Below, piece after piece: positions 9,447-19,999 of a stretch of DNA of 64,000 nt. The notes beneath the pieces are model-generated. The model saw only the letters and a list, made by a program, of their open reading frames with translations, was not told the DNA's origin and did no database searches. The DNA is from Sphingobacterium sp. SRCM116780 (lineage in GTDB: Bacteria > Bacteroidota > Bacteroidia > Sphingobacteriales > Sphingobacteriaceae): contig NZ_CP090446.1 of assembly GCF_021442025.1 (NCBI RefSeq), positions 2,418,001 to 2,482,000 of the forward strand, written 5' to 3'. The first letter of the stretch is position 1, and every line of letters begins with the position of its first letter. The position numbers were made by a program, and so were the translations under genes.

Positions 9447-12062
9447 ATGAGCATAGCAAAAACTTACAATCCTAAAGAAGCTGAAGACAAATGGTACAGC
9501 TATTGGATGGAGAATGGATTTTTCCGTTCGACACCTGACGAGCGTGAACCATATACGATCGTAATACCTCCACCAAATGTCACTGGAGTATTGCACATGG
9601 GACATATGTTGAATAATACGATTCAAGATGTATTGATTCGTCGTGCACGTATGCAAGGTAAAAATGCTTGTTGGATACCTGGTACAGATCATGCATCTAT
9701 TGCCACAGAAGCTAAGGTTGTAGCGATGTTAAAAGAACAAGGAATTGATAAAAAATCATTATCGCGTGAGGATTTTTTAACATATGCTTGGGAATGGAAA
9801 GAAAAATATGGGGGTATTATATTAAAACAACTCGAAAAACTAGGTGCTTCTTGTGATTGGGAACGTACAAAGTTTACAATGGATGCCGATCTTTCAGAAT
9901 CTGTAATCGATACGTTTATCAAATTTTATAAAGAAGGTTATATCTACCGTGGTGTACGGATGGTAAACTGGGATCCTCAGGGAAAAACGGCTTTATCAGA
10001 TGAAGAGGTTATCCGTAAAGAGGTAAATCAAAAATTATACTATATCCGCTATAAGATCAAAGATTCCGATGAGTTCATCCTGATCGCTACGACTCGTCCA
10101 GAGACGATTATGGCAGATGCTGCGATCTGTATTCATCCGAATGATGAACGTTATACGCATTTAAAAGGTAAAACAGCTATCGTTCCTTTAGTAAATCGTG
10201 AAATTCCGATCATCGAAGATGAATATGTGGAGATGGAGTTTGGTACAGGTTGTTTAAAAGTAACTCCGGCACATGATTTAAATGACTACGCTTTAGGACA
10301 AAAACATAATTTAGAAATCATTGATCTATTGAACGACGATGGTACGCTAAATGCGAATGCACAAATCTTAATCGGAGAAGACCGTTTCATAGCACGTAAA
10401 AAAATTGCGAAGTTATTGGAAGAGGTGGATCAAATCGAGAAAGTCGAAGATTACAAATCGCAAGTAGGTTTCTCAGAACGTACTGACGCTGCTATTGAAC
10501 CTAAATTATCGATGCAATGGTGGTGTAAAATGGATCAATTGGCACAACCTGCACTTGATTATGTTGTGAGTGGAGAGGTGAACCTAATCCCAGATAAATT
10601 CACATCCAGCTATAAACATTGGATGGAAAATGTCAAAGATTGGTGTATTTCACGTCAATTATGGTGGGGACAACGTATACCTGCATGGTATAATGAAAAA
10701 AACGAATGGGTAGTAGCCAAAACTGAAGCGGAAGCGATTCAAGAATTTGAAGCACAAGGTAAAGTTGTTGAATCCATACGTCAAGAAGATGATGTCTTAG
10801 ACACTTGGTTTTCTTCCGGCTTGTGGCCTATGTCGGTGTTTGATGGTGTTCGTAATCCTGATAATGAAGATTTCAAGTATTACTACCCAACAAATGATCT
10901 GGTAACAGCACCTGAGATTTTATTTTTCTGGGTAGCACGTATGATGATCATGGGTCATGCCTATACAGGAAAAGCTCCTTTCAAAAACGTATACCTAACG
11001 GGGATTGTTCGCGATAAGCTAGGTCGTAAAATGTCTAAATCATTAGGCAACTCTCCTGACCCCATTGAATTAATGGGACAGTATGGTACTGATGGTGTTC
11101 GTGTAGGGATGTTACTATCATCTCCTGCAGGAAACGACTTGATGTTTGATGTCTCTTATTGTGAGCAAGGTCGTAATTTTGCAAATAAAATTTGGAATGC
11201 TTTCCGTTTAGTTAAAGGTTGGGAAACCATTGATAGTCCTGCCACAGAAGCTCAAAAAACAGCTGCTCTGTGGTTTGATAGTAAATTTAATGCCACATTA
11301 ATAGAGATAGAAGACCACTTTAATCATTATCGTTTATCTGATGCCTTGATGTCTACCTATAAATTGGTGTGGGATGATTTCTGTGCTTGGTATTTAGAAT
11401 TGGTTAAACCGCCATATCAAGCTCCTATTGAATACGAAACTTTTGAGGTCGTAAAAGATTTTTTCAAACGCATTCTGACTTTGGTTCATCCATTTATGCC
11501 TTTTCTATCTGAAGAGTTATGGCATGATGAATTATTTGGAGAACGTGATCCACAAGACTGTATCATCGTAGCAGAATTTCCTACTGTTGGCACTATCGAT
11601 GAAAAAATCATCAAGGAGTTTACATTTGTTCAACAGATCATTTCTGAAGTTCGTAACATCCGTAACACGAAACAGATTTCTCCGAAAGTTGCATTGCCTT
11701 TGGCGATAAATGCAACAGAAATTGATTTCACGAAATACCAAGAAAGTATTATCAAATTGGCTAATATATCCTCGTTAACGTTTGTTCAAGAGAAAGTAAC
11801 AGGGGCGATCAGTTTCTTGGCAGGTAAAGATGAATGTTATATCGCTTTAGAAGAAAATATTGACGTAGATGCAGAACGTGAGCGAATTACAAAAGAAATC
11901 GACTATTTACAAGGATTTCTGGTTTCAGTAGATAAAAAATTATCAAATGAGCGTTTTGTACAAAATGCAAAACCTGAGATCATTCAAAATGAACAAAACA
12001 AAAAAGCAGATGCTGAATCCAAAATTAAGATCTTAGCGGAAAGCTTAGCAAGTTTATCTTAA
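9447..12062 (+). CDS. valS: Valine--tRNA ligase
   Basis: Class Ia aminoacyl-tRNA synthetase of 871 residues, normal length for the Bacteroidota enzyme. It charges tRNA-Val in the cytoplasm. The HIGH-type signature is in PPPNVTGVLHMGHMLNN (about residues 40-57), the editing (CP1) domain carries TTRPETIMAD, the KMSKS loop is GRKMSKSLGNSPDP (about 525-540), and a C-terminal coiled-coil tRNA-binding arm (about 800-871) ends the protein. It stands alone between its own promoter and a long hairpin terminator. Confidence 0.97.
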   Translation: MSIAKTYNPKEAEDKWYSYWMENGFFRSTPDEREPYTIVIPPPNVTGVLHMGHMLNNTIQDVLIRRARMQGKNACWIPGTDHASIATEAKVVAMLKEQGIDKKSLSREDFLTYAWEWKEKYGGIILKQLEKLGASCDWERTKFTMDADLSESVIDTFIKFYKEGYIYRGVRMVNWDPQGKTALSDEEVIRKEVNQKLYYIRYKIKDSDEFILIATTRPETIMADAAICIHPNDERYTHLKGKTAIVPLVNREIPIIEDEYVEMEFGTGCLKVTPAHDLNDYALGQKHNLEIIDLLNDDGTLNANAQILIGEDRFIARKKIAKLLEEVDQIEKVEDYKSQVGFSERTDAAIEPKLSMQWWCKMDQLAQPALDYVVSGEVNLIPDKFTSSYKHWMENVKDWCISRQLWWGQRIPAWYNEKNEWVVAKTEAEAIQEFEAQGKVVESIRQEDDVLDTWFSSGLWPMSVFDGVRNPDNEDFKYYYPTNDLVTAPEILFFWVARMMIMGHAYTGKAPFKNVYLTGIVRDKLGRKMSKSLGNSPDPIELMGQYGTDGVRVGMLLSSPAGNDLMFDVSYCEQGRNFANKIWNAFRLVKGWETIDSPATEAQKTAALWFDSKFNATLIEIEDHFNHYRLSDALMSTYKLVWDDFCAWYLELVKPPYQAPIEYETFEVVKDFFKRILTLVHPFMPFLSEELWHDELFGERDPQDCIIVAEFPTVGTIDEKIIKEFTFVQQIISEVRNIRNTKQISPKVALPLAINATEIDFTKYQESIIKLANISSLTFVQEKVTGAISFLAGKDECYIALEENIDVDAERERITKEIDYLQGFLVSVDKKLSNERFVQNAKPEIIQNEQNKKADAESKIKILAESLASLS

Positions 12063-12070
12063 TTGATTAT

Positions 12071-12125
12071 ATCTAATGTAAAAAGGCTAGTTCTCGAATT
12101 GAAAACTAGCCTTTTTACATTAGAT
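12071..12125. terminator. Terminator after valS with 22-bp perfect stem
   Basis: Bases 12071-12092 are perfectly complementary to 12104-12125 with an 11-base loop. The core is GGCTAGTT/AACTAGCC flanked by A5 and T5 tracts. The stem extends well past the usual A/T tracts. Confidence 0.85.
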
Positions 12126-12357
12126 GAAATCTCCCCCCTTTCCAATCGTCAACATACGTACACAATCTTTATTTGTTCAGCTTCAGTAGTGATCAAGAAT
12201 TATATAGCAGCTGTCAATTTTTATATGTACTAAAGTCAATGTTAAAATTTATATATCAAATAATTCACCCGATATTTGGACTAAAATTTGTAATTAAGAT
12301 TTCGGTTGATATAAAGAACGAAATACAAACTATTAAAAACATAAGATCGTTTACAAT

Positions 12358-13233
12358 ATGAAAAAAACAGCTATCCTATTCTTATTTTCTCTAGCTATAT
12401 TATTCGCTTATGCCCAAGAGAAACCTGCTGCTTATGTCGTGAGTAAAGAATACAATTTATGGAATTTTCAAAAGGGTGATACGGCTTATGTTTTCGCAGA
12501 TATGGCCTATATACGTGATTATCCAGACTCCAAATCAAAATTAATAGATTCTCTACCAGAAGGTGCAACAGTCTTAATTGCAAGTGAGGGTTATAATGGC
12601 AATAAAATTAGAGGTTTTTATGCTCCTTGGTATAAAATAACTTATTTAAAAGATAATCGCAAAAAAGAAGGTTTTATTTGGCTAGGTCTCTTGGCTCTCC
12701 ATAGTATACAGAATGAAGATGGTGAACAATTCATCTATGGTTTCAAAAAATTTAAATCTGCAACTGAAGATGAGGCTTCTTATTATGATGCCGAAATAAA
12801 GGTATTTGATAGGGAAAAGAAATGTATCGCTCGTGCTACTTATCAAGCTTCTGTAGACGGGCAGACGGGTACGGAAACTAAAATTTTAGCAGGAATGGGT
12901 TTAAAAAACATTAAAAATATACATCGATCAGCTTTTTTAGGTGAGGCATGTGGCATAGCTACCCAATATTATTATTTTGCCTGGAATGGTCAAAACCTGA
13001 TTCGCTTTCCCGATAAAATGTCTGTCGCTGATGCTAGTGTATTTTATCATGAAGAGACTATTTTATTTCCCTCCGAGCATAAAGGTGATCAAACGATGAT
13101 TTACAAAAAAATAGTAGAGGCTGAAAATAGCAACGAAAATTTGAATGATGAGCCTCAATATAAGGAAACGAAAAGTCAAATCAATTATACTTGGGATGGA
13201 ACTACCTTAAGTCAAGTCTTAACAATGAAATAA
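12358..13233 (+). CDS. Exported protein with SH3-like N-terminal domain, function unknown
   Basis: A 291-residue protein with a cleavable signal peptide (MKKTAILFLFSLAILFAYA, then QE). After it lies a bacterial SH3-type segment (about residues 35-105: TAYVFADMAYIRDYPD, LPEGATVLIASEG, a Trp-containing end), as in other envelope proteins that bind peptidoglycan or other proteins. The rest, with several aromatic-rich strands, is not a family I recognise. It is flanked by a 230-base region with no clear promoter and has no apparent operon partners. Confidence 0.65.
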   Translation: MKKTAILFLFSLAILFAYAQEKPAAYVVSKEYNLWNFQKGDTAYVFADMAYIRDYPDSKSKLIDSLPEGATVLIASEGYNGNKIRGFYAPWYKITYLKDNRKKEGFIWLGLLALHSIQNEDGEQFIYGFKKFKSATEDEASYYDAEIKVFDREKKCIARATYQASVDGQTGTETKILAGMGLKNIKNIHRSAFLGEACGIATQYYYFAWNGQNLIRFPDKMSVADASVFYHEETILFPSEHKGDQTMIYKKIVEAENSNENLNDEPQYKETKSQINYTWDGTTLSQVLTMK

Positions 13234-13344
13234 TAGTAGATTCTAAATTGAGCTGTATTTTTTATTCACCTTAATTTTTAAAATATTTACCGATATTTTA
13301 AGTGTATTCACCTAATTCTTATTAGAAATAAGTGAAGTTGCTTT

Positions 13345-13352
13345 TATCTTTG
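13345..13352 (+). promoter_or_regulatory. -7 box TATCTTTG for the small membrane protein gene
   Basis: Exact TAnnTTTG match, 23 bases before the ATG at 13376. Confidence 0.5.
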
Positions 13353-13375
13353 ACACATATTTAAACACAATAGAT

Positions 13376-13570
13376 ATGATCTTAATAGCAGTATTATTAC
13401 CATGGTTATCATTCTTTTTAAGAGGTAAGATTTTCTCTGGCCTTTTATGTCTGATATTGCAGTGCACACTAATTGGTTGGCTACCTGCAGCTATCTGGGC
13501 TGTAGCATCACGTGTTGATGGTAAAAACAAAACGAGATTTAACCAAATAAGGCGGAACCAATCTTATTAG
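13376..13570 (+). CDS. Small membrane protein, YqaE/Pmp3-like
   Basis: A 64-residue protein with two hydrophobic helices and a short polar tail. The pattern (MILIAVLLPWLSFFLRGK, then CTLIGWLPAAIWAV) resembles the YqaE/Pmp3 family of stress-induced membrane proteins in length, helix layout and the position of the Pro and Gly residues. The match is by pattern only. A clear -7 box precedes it. Confidence 0.6.
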   Translation: MILIAVLLPWLSFFLRGKIFSGLLCLILQCTLIGWLPAAIWAVASRVDGKNKTRFNQIRRNQSY

Positions 13571-13644
13571 TCTTGATCTTTTCCATATTTAATGAAGAAA
13601 AGCACGTATATTTAAAATAATATCAATTTAACTATCAACATATT

Positions 13645-13941
13645 ATGAGCATAAAAGAAACATTTTCGATTAATGGTGAGAATTTATTAAAAAAAATAAA
13701 AGAACTCATTGCAGAAGGTAATGTGACCAAGATTAGCATCTCAGACAAAACAGGGAAAGAAATCATGAGCTTCCCCGTTACCGTTGGTGCTATTGGGCTT
13801 ATCTTTGCACCTATCTTTGCAGCTGTAGGTGCTATGGCAGCACTTCTAACGGAATGTAAAATAACTGTTGAACGAAAGAATGATCAACACAACGATCATC
13901 AGGACACGACAGATTCCTCGCAAAACATTGAAGTAAAATAA
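13645..13941 (+). CDS. DUF4342 domain protein
   Basis: A 98-residue protein matching DUF4342: an N-terminal helix and strand pattern (ENLLKKIKELIAEGNVTKIS, then DKTGKEIMSFPVTVGAIG) followed by a hydrophobic helix (IFAPIFAAVGAMAALLTE) and a basic end ITVERK. The role of the family is not established. The hydrophobic segment suggests membrane association. The last 20 residues are polar and His/Asp rich. It may be cotranscribed with the small membrane protein gene 74 bases upstream, since no terminator lies between them. Confidence 0.75.
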   Translation: MSIKETFSINGENLLKKIKELIAEGNVTKISISDKTGKEIMSFPVTVGAIGLIFAPIFAAVGAMAALLTECKITVERKNDQHNDHQDTTDSSQNIEVK

Positions 13942-13947
13942 TATATC

Positions 13948-13980
13948 GCAAAGGGAGAAGTATTTTTCCCTTTGCTTCTT
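13948..13980 (+). terminator. Terminator after the DUF4342 gene
   Basis: A 9-bp stem GCAAAGGGA/TCCCTTTGC (13948-13956 and 13967-13975) followed by a T-rich stretch. Confidence 0.7.
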
Positions 13981-13998
13981 TCTTTGTTAGGAATGTTC

Positions 13999-14430
13999 TT
14001 AACGGATAAGTGTATCTTTTACTTCTACTTTCTTCCAATACTTGCTGTATTTTTCTATTGCAGCTAGGTGATCAGGGTGTTTTTCGTAGCTCGTTATTGC
14101 TTCAAGATCAGTAAAAACAAGCATAATATGATAAGAGAACGAATTGTCAACAACTGGCCTTGGATTGGTCGCTGCAGGTTTACCTGTATGGAAAGATACG
14201 ATACCCGATATTTTTTTTAGAATTTCAAAAAAGTTTAAAAAATCATGTTCCTCTTCTTCTGTAATACCATCTTTCAACCAGAAATAAACGCTATGAAAGA
14301 TAAATCCTACTTGTAAAGAATCTTCTGTTTTATTCTTTTGATCCGTATTCGTACACGATTGCAGGACAGTTCCTGTAGTACTTACAATGGCTAATGATTT
14401 TAAAAATTTCTTTCTTTCCATGGGTTTCAT
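13999..14430 (-). CDS. Dabb-family (stress-responsive A/B barrel) exported protein
   Basis: A 143-residue protein if started at the ATG at 14430 (the frame is open further upstream but that part is poorly placed). The N-terminus looks like a lipoprotein or Tat-like signal: ERKKFLKSLAIVSTTGTVLQ then SC, so it may be lipid-anchored. The remainder (from FIFHSVYFWLK, through SFHTGKP and YHIMLVFTDLEAITSYEKHP, to a C-terminal Lys-rich segment) has the alternating strand-helix pattern and the central His positions of Dabb dimeric barrel proteins. Substrate unknown. It stands alone, convergent with the DUF4342 gene. Confidence 0.7.
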   Translation of the reverse strand: MKPMERKKFLKSLAIVSTTGTVLQSCTNTDQKNKTEDSLQVGFIFHSVYFWLKDGITEEEEHDFLNFFEILKKISGIVSFHTGKPAATNPRPVVDNSFSYHIMLVFTDLEAITSYEKHPDHLAAIEKYSKYWKKVEVKDTLIR

Positions 14431-14713
14431 ATTGATTATGTCGAATATACATAGAAAAAAAGAGATTGCCAATCGTGTAAAAAGGATAAAAAACAATAGT
14501 CAATTTTGAAGAAATAAGGCATTGTTTTTGATTAATATTGTTAACATTGTAAAGAATTCTCTATTTATTTTACGGATACAGGAAGAAACTTACGTATTCA
14601 TCTCCTACGAATAAAATAGTTTTAATTGTGAAAAAATAATAAAAGCGTAAACATATTCGCTTGTTTTTACGTTATAATTATTAAATTGAGGGTTTATAAG
14701 ACTAAAAGATATT

Positions 14714-17700
14714 TTGAATAAATTTAGCCGTATCGCACTAAAGACTATATTATGGATCATTGGGTCTGTAATTGCGCTCTTACTTCTAGCTATATTTTTG
14801 ATCCGACTTCCTTCTGTGCAAAATTTCATAGCTGGAAAAGTTGCAAATTACGTTGAGGGCAAAATTGGAACTCCTTTTCATATCGGAAGTGTTAACATCG
14901 AATTTCCCAAAAAACTTGTTTTAGAAAACATCTATTTAGAAGATCAATCTAAGGATACATTGGTTGCTGGTGAGGCCATCAAAGTTGATATCAGTATGAT
15001 GAAGCTTCTGAAAAATACAATTGAAATTCAACAATTGGAAGCTTCTGGTATTACGGCAAAAATCCGTCGATCGATGCCTGACAGTAGTTTCAATTTTGAT
15101 TATATCGTCAAAGCTTTCGCTAGTCCAGAAGAAGACAAAATAAAATCCGATACTTCGTCAGCAATGGTTTTCAACCTTGATAAGGTATTATTTGAACGCT
15201 TTCATGTTGTTTATGCAGATGATGTAATCGGTACAAGTGCTGATGTTTACTTAAAGCATTTTGATACTCAGGTCAAAAAATTTGATTTGACTAAAAATAT
15301 GGCATTTGATATGCCAAAAGTTAATATTGATGGCCTTGCTGCTATCGTCACCCAATGGAACCCTGTCAAAGATGGTGCTGGACCAAGTGTTGAAGATTTT
15401 GGGATTACAGATTCTACAGCTATTGCAACTTTTCTGCTCCCTGATATTGGAATCAATACTGCTGACCTTAAAAATATCAATGTCAAATACGAAGACAAAT
15501 CATCCAAACTCCGGACACGATTTGCTATTGATAAATTATATGCTGAAATCAACAAAGTGGATCTCAATAAAGAAATTGTTGACATTCAAAAAATAAGTTT
15601 AGCTGGATCAGATGCAGAGGTATTATTCGATAAAATCGCGCAGGTAAAGAAAACTACAACTGCGGATAAAAAAGCAACTAGCTCAAGTTCAACTAAAATA
15701 AACTGGGTTGTATCCGCGCAAGATATCGACATCAATGACACTAAAATCAGGTATAAAGATGATAATGAGCCTCGAATAAAAGGATTCGATTATTTTAATA
15801 TTAAAATTCCTGCTGTCACTGCTTCAATGACTGATTTATTCTATAGTGCTGATTCCATTAGTGGATCGTTGAAATCTTTGATTGCGAAAGATCAATCGGG
15901 TTTAGAAATCAAAAATCTGAAAGGTGATTTCATCTATACGAACACAGGTGCAGAAATCAAAAATTTATATGCCGCAACTCCAAGAACGTTATTACAAGAT
16001 TATATCAAAGTTACTTATCCATCAATTGAAGCAGTTGTAGAAAAACCAGAACTTCTTTTTGTAAATGCCAATATCAAAAAAAGTCATGTCGACATGCGTG
16101 ATATCTATTACTTTGCTCCTTTCTTAGATACAATGGAGGTGATGAAGCCATTAATGGACAAAAAATTCAATATTGACGGAAAAGTAATTGGAAAAATCAA
16201 TGATCTGAATATTTCGCATTTGGATTTTAGCACCTTATCAAACACGAAAGTGCTTGCTAGTGGTCGCATAAAAGGACTTCCTAATATAGAGAAGATGACT
16301 TTAGATTTGAATATCAAAAGATTTACCTCAGGTAAGTCTGATATTGAAAAGTTAGTGGCAAAGTCAATGTTTCCTAAAAATTTAGAGCTACCTAACGCGA
16401 TTGGTTTAACGGGAACATTTAAGGGGGGGATGCAAGCATTCGATACGGATATGTCCTTAGTAACAGAGAAAGGTACGGCAAAAGTAAACGGTAATTTTGC
16501 CATGACAAACCGTGATACGACTTATGATGCTTTTGTTTCCATCAAAGACTTCGATATTGGAAAAATCTTAAAACAAGATTCAACATTAGGAATATTATCC
16601 TTTGAAGCCAATGTTAAAGGCCATGGACTTGATCCTAAAAAAGCAATGGCCAATATTGACGGGAAATTGATCCGATTAGATGCACTTGGTTATCAATATC
16701 ATAATATTGACATGAATATGGATGCTAATCAGGGCGATATCCAAGCCAAGATCAGCAGTGATGATCCAAATATTAGTTTCAATTTAGCTGCTTCTGCCGA
16801 TATGAAGAATAAGTATCCAAAAGTCAATTTTGAACTGATGGTCGATAGTGTCAATCTCAAAAATTTACACTTGATGGAGGAAGATTTTCGCTACCATGGA
16901 AAATTAGTCGGAAATTTTGAAACTGCTGATCCCAATTATTTAAATGGAGAGGCACATATCAGCAATTCGTCCATTGCCTATAATAATGATCGTTATACAT
17001 TGGATAGTATATCATTTATTGCCAAATCAGATACCAGCTCAAACCTCTTAATGGTTAAATCGTCATTTCTAAATGCCCATTTAATTGGAAAATATAAAAT
17101 AATGGAATTAGGTTCTGCTGTTCAAGATATTGTACATGCTTATTATCAACCTGGTGCACCGATAACCATTCCAAAATACGAGGATCAACAATTTGAGTTT
17201 TCTGCACAATTAACAAGAACAAAGTTTATCAAAGACTTCTTACCAGATCTAACGGAGATGAAAGATATCACGCTGGACGGTATGTTTAATAGTAAAAGCA
17301 AATTGATTCAAGCGAAACTTAATGCTCCTAAAATTGTCTATGCAGGAACGGATATCAACAGTGTATCTCTCGATTTAACAACAGTAGATAGCACCATGTA
17401 TTACTCTGCTTTAATCAATAAAATCAAAGTGAGTAATATCGAATTAATCAACACCGTATTCAGTGGTAAGGTTGTTAAAAACAATATGGATTTTGGTCTG
17501 TGGATTAAGGATAAAAAAGATAAAGAACAGTATCATTTGGGGGCTAATATGAAAGTGGATCAAGGTAACTTTCTATTTAGCTTAATGGAGAATGGATTAA
17601 TGTTAAATTATGATAAATGGGATGTAGATAGTACAAATGTCCTTTCGTTTGGTAAATCTGGTATGCAAGCAAAAAATTTCAGGCTGGAAAATAAAGGGCA

Positions 17701-19999
17701 ATTGCTAGAAATAAAATCGCAAGATAGTGTCTTGAACTCTCCTATTGACTTACTTTTTAAAAATTTTAGAATTGAAACCTTAAGTAAAATGGTTGCTGCA
17801 GATAACATGAATTTAGGGGGTGGAATTAATGGACAAGCAACCATTTCACGTTTGGAAAGTAATCCAGTATTTGTATCCGATATTGTTATTGAAAAATTCT
17901 ATTTAGGAAAAGATACTGTCGGGAATATCAATATTAAGGTAAACAATGAAAAGGAGAATACCTATGCTGCTAATGTTAGTATTACCGAAAATGGCAATAA
18001 TGTTAGTTTAATTGGGGAATTTATCAGCCCTCCAAAAGGAAAAGCTACTTTTGATGCTGTTTTAAATATTGCTCCTTTACAAATGAAAACAGTGCAAGCT
18101 TTTAGTTTAGGTTATTTAAAAGAATCAAAAGGAGAAGTACAGGGTGAATTAAAAATATCTGGTACTACTGACAGACCTATTATTAATGGGGATCTGAATT
18201 TCAATGCCGCAGAATTTAATGTTGCTATGTTGAATGCTGCATTTTTTATTGATGATGAAAAAATAAGATTTACAGATAAGGGAATTTCCTTGTCAGATTT
18301 CGACGTTAAGGACAAGAAAGGTAATATTGGTACATTGAATGGTGCCATTAATACGTCCAATTATATAGATTATGGCTTTAATTTAGACCTTAAAACGAAT
18401 AATTTTGAAGTTGTTAATTCAACGCGTCAAGACAATGACCTATTCTTTGGAAAGATGTACGTGTCTTCAGATCTAAAAATTCGTGGTACATTGGATAAAC
18501 CTGTTGTTGATGGGAATATTAAAGTGCAAGATAAAACAGATTTTGTTTTCATCATGCCAAACGATAATCCAGGGATGGTTGAACGAAAAGGTGTGGTGGA
18601 ATTTGTTGATAAAAGTGATACCACCCAAGCAAATATATTTGCGCAACTGGATTCATTAACAACAACAAAATTGACAGGTCTAGATGTGACTCTTAATCTC
18701 CAAACGGACAAAAATGCGAAATTTAAAATTATCTTAGACGAAGGATCTCAGGATGCTTTAAATATCCAAGGGGAAGCAGAATTAAATGCTGGTATAGATC
18801 CTAGTAATAAAATGACGATGTCAGGAACTTATACTGTTGATAAAGGGAGCTATTCCTTCTCGTTTGGTCCTGTAAAACGTGAATTTACATTCAAAGAAGG
18901 TAGTACAATTACCTGGGCAGGAGATCCTTTGGATGCAAGGATGGATATTACTGCCGTCTATAAAGTGAAAGCACCTACCCTAGAGTTGGTACAAACACAA
19001 TTAGGATCTGAAAACTCAAATCTATACAAACAACGTGTTCCTTTTAATGTTAATTTATTGATTACAGAACAACTTTTTCAACCTAAATTAGGTTTTGATA
19101 TTGATCTGGATGAGAATAATGCAATTGTTTCTCAAGATGTAGTCAGTAAAGTCAATAATGGATTAGCACAATTGCGAGAAGATCCATCAGAAATGAATAA
19201 ACAAGTCTTTTCTTTGATTGTATTGGGACGGTTTTTAGCTTCAAATCCATTTGAAAGTTTATCTGGTGGTGGTGGTGTTGAATCGATGGCTCGTAACAGT
19301 GTGAGTTCGTTATTAACCTCTCAACTGAATCGATTAGCATCAGATTTGATTAAAGGTGTGGAATTAGATTTTGATCTTCAATCTGCTGAGGATTATACCA
19401 CGGGGGTAGGACAAACACGTACTGATTTAAACATCGGGGTTTCAAAAATGTTATTCAATGATCGATTGAAAATTACCATTGGTTCTAATTTTGAAGTTGA
19501 AGGAAATTCGAGACCTGGTGAACAAGCGGCAAATATTGCGGGTGATATTAGTTTGGATTATCAGTTATCTGTTGATGGCCGTTATTTTGCACGTGTCTAC
19601 CGTAAAAATCAATATCAAGTTACCTTGCAGGGACAATATGTGGAAACAGGTATCGGATTTATCATTAATATGAATTATAACAAATTCAAAGAAATTTGGA
19701 TGAATTCAAAACAGTTGACAGAGTATAATACAAATAGCAGGGGTTTTAGAAAACGTTTTAATGTTGAACGTATGGAGACCGACTCGGTTTATCGTGATAG
19801 TGTACGTTATGTTATTCGCGATAGTATTATGCGTCATGATCCTAAAAAATATAAAGAACGTTATTTGAGTCAACCGAAAAAGGAGAGCATACAAAAAACG
19901 AATACAAACAATAAAACAGACTCTACTAAGCAAAAAGTAGATACTATCGGAGAAAAAGTGATTAGAAATGAAGAAAAGGAGAATAATGAAAAAAAATAA
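14714..19999 (+). CDS. tamB: TamB-like translocation and assembly module protein
   Basis: A 1761-residue protein with a single N-terminal membrane anchor (about residues 8-32), a very long region of repeated short beta strands (an AsmA/TamB-type lipid-transfer groove) and the C-terminal TamB/DUF490 domain (about 1300-1640). A charged Lys/Glu/Asn-rich tail ends it. TamB spans the periplasm and works with a TamA-family outer-membrane barrel in envelope assembly or lipid transfer. The frame has no ATG near its beginning: the best start is TTG at 14714, because the stop at 14687 limits extension and the anchor helix follows at once. The next gene (TamL) begins inside its last 14 bases, so the two are translationally coupled. 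Confidence 0.88.
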   Translation: MNKFSRIALKTILWIIGSVIALLLLAIFLIRLPSVQNFIAGKVANYVEGKIGTPFHIGSVNIEFPKKLVLENIYLEDQSKDTLVAGEAIKVDISMMKLLKNTIEIQQLEASGITAKIRRSMPDSSFNFDYIVKAFASPEEDKIKSDTSSAMVFNLDKVLFERFHVVYADDVIGTSADVYLKHFDTQVKKFDLTKNMAFDMPKVNIDGLAAIVTQWNPVKDGAGPSVEDFGITDSTAIATFLLPDIGINTADLKNINVKYEDKSSKLRTRFAIDKLYAEINKVDLNKEIVDIQKISLAGSDAEVLFDKIAQVKKTTTADKKATSSSSTKINWVVSAQDIDINDTKIRYKDDNEPRIKGFDYFNIKIPAVTASMTDLFYSADSISGSLKSLIAKDQSGLEIKNLKGDFIYTNTGAEIKNLYAATPRTLLQDYIKVTYPSIEAVVEKPELLFVNANIKKSHVDMRDIYYFAPFLDTMEVMKPLMDKKFNIDGKVIGKINDLNISHLDFSTLSNTKVLASGRIKGLPNIEKMTLDLNIKRFTSGKSDIEKLVAKSMFPKNLELPNAIGLTGTFKGGMQAFDTDMSLVTEKGTAKVNGNFAMTNRDTTYDAFVSIKDFDIGKILKQDSTLGILSFEANVKGHGLDPKKAMANIDGKLIRLDALGYQYHNIDMNMDANQGDIQAKISSDDPNISFNLAASADMKNKYPKVNFELMVDSVNLKNLHLMEEDFRYHGKLVGNFETADPNYLNGEAHISNSSIAYNNDRYTLDSISFIAKSDTSSNLLMVKSSFLNAHLIGKYKIMELGSAVQDIVHAYYQPGAPITIPKYEDQQFEFSAQLTRTKFIKDFLPDLTEMKDITLDGMFNSKSKLIQAKLNAPKIVYAGTDINSVSLDLTTVDSTMYYSALINKIKVSNIELINTVFSGKVVKNNMDFGLWIKDKKDKEQYHLGANMKVDQGNFLFSLMENGLMLNYDKWDVDSTNVLSFGKSGMQAKNFRLENKGQLLEIKSQDSVLNSPIDLLFKNFRIETLSKMVAADNMNLGGGINGQATISRLESNPVFVSDIVIEKFYLGKDTVGNINIKVNNEKENTYAANVSITENGNNVSLIGEFISPPKGKATFDAVLNIAPLQMKTVQAFSLGYLKESKGEVQGELKISGTTDRPIINGDLNFNAAEFNVAMLNAAFFIDDEKIRFTDKGISLSDFDVKDKKGNIGTLNGAINTSNYIDYGFNLDLKTNNFEVVNSTRQDNDLFFGKMYVSSDLKIRGTLDKPVVDGNIKVQDKTDFVFIMPNDNPGMVERKGVVEFVDKSDTTQANIFAQLDSLTTTKLTGLDVTLNLQTDKNAKFKIILDEGSQDALNIQGEAELNAGIDPSNKMTMSGTYTVDKGSYSFSFGPVKREFTFKEGSTITWAGDPLDARMDITAVYKVKAPTLELVQTQLGSENSNLYKQRVPFNVNLLITEQLFQPKLGFDIDLDENNAIVSQDVVSKVNNGLAQLREDPSEMNKQVFSLIVLGRFLASNPFESLSGGGGVESMARNSVSSLLTSQLNRLASDLIKGVELDFDLQSAEDYTTGVGQTRTDLNIGVSKMLFNDRLKITIGSNFEVEGNSRPGEQAANIAGDISLDYQLSVDGRYFARVYRKNQYQVTLQGQYVETGIGFIINMNYNKFKEIWMNSKQLTEYNTNSRGFRKRFNVERMETDSVYRDSVRYVIRDSIMRHDPKKYKERYLSQPKKESIQKTNTNNKTDSTKQKVDTIGEKVIRNEEKENNEKK

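Noticed and set aside
12173-12361. 62-residue frame before the SH3-like protein gene
   Set aside because: Low-complexity AT-rich frame, ends over the start of the next gene, no promoter box or protein pattern.
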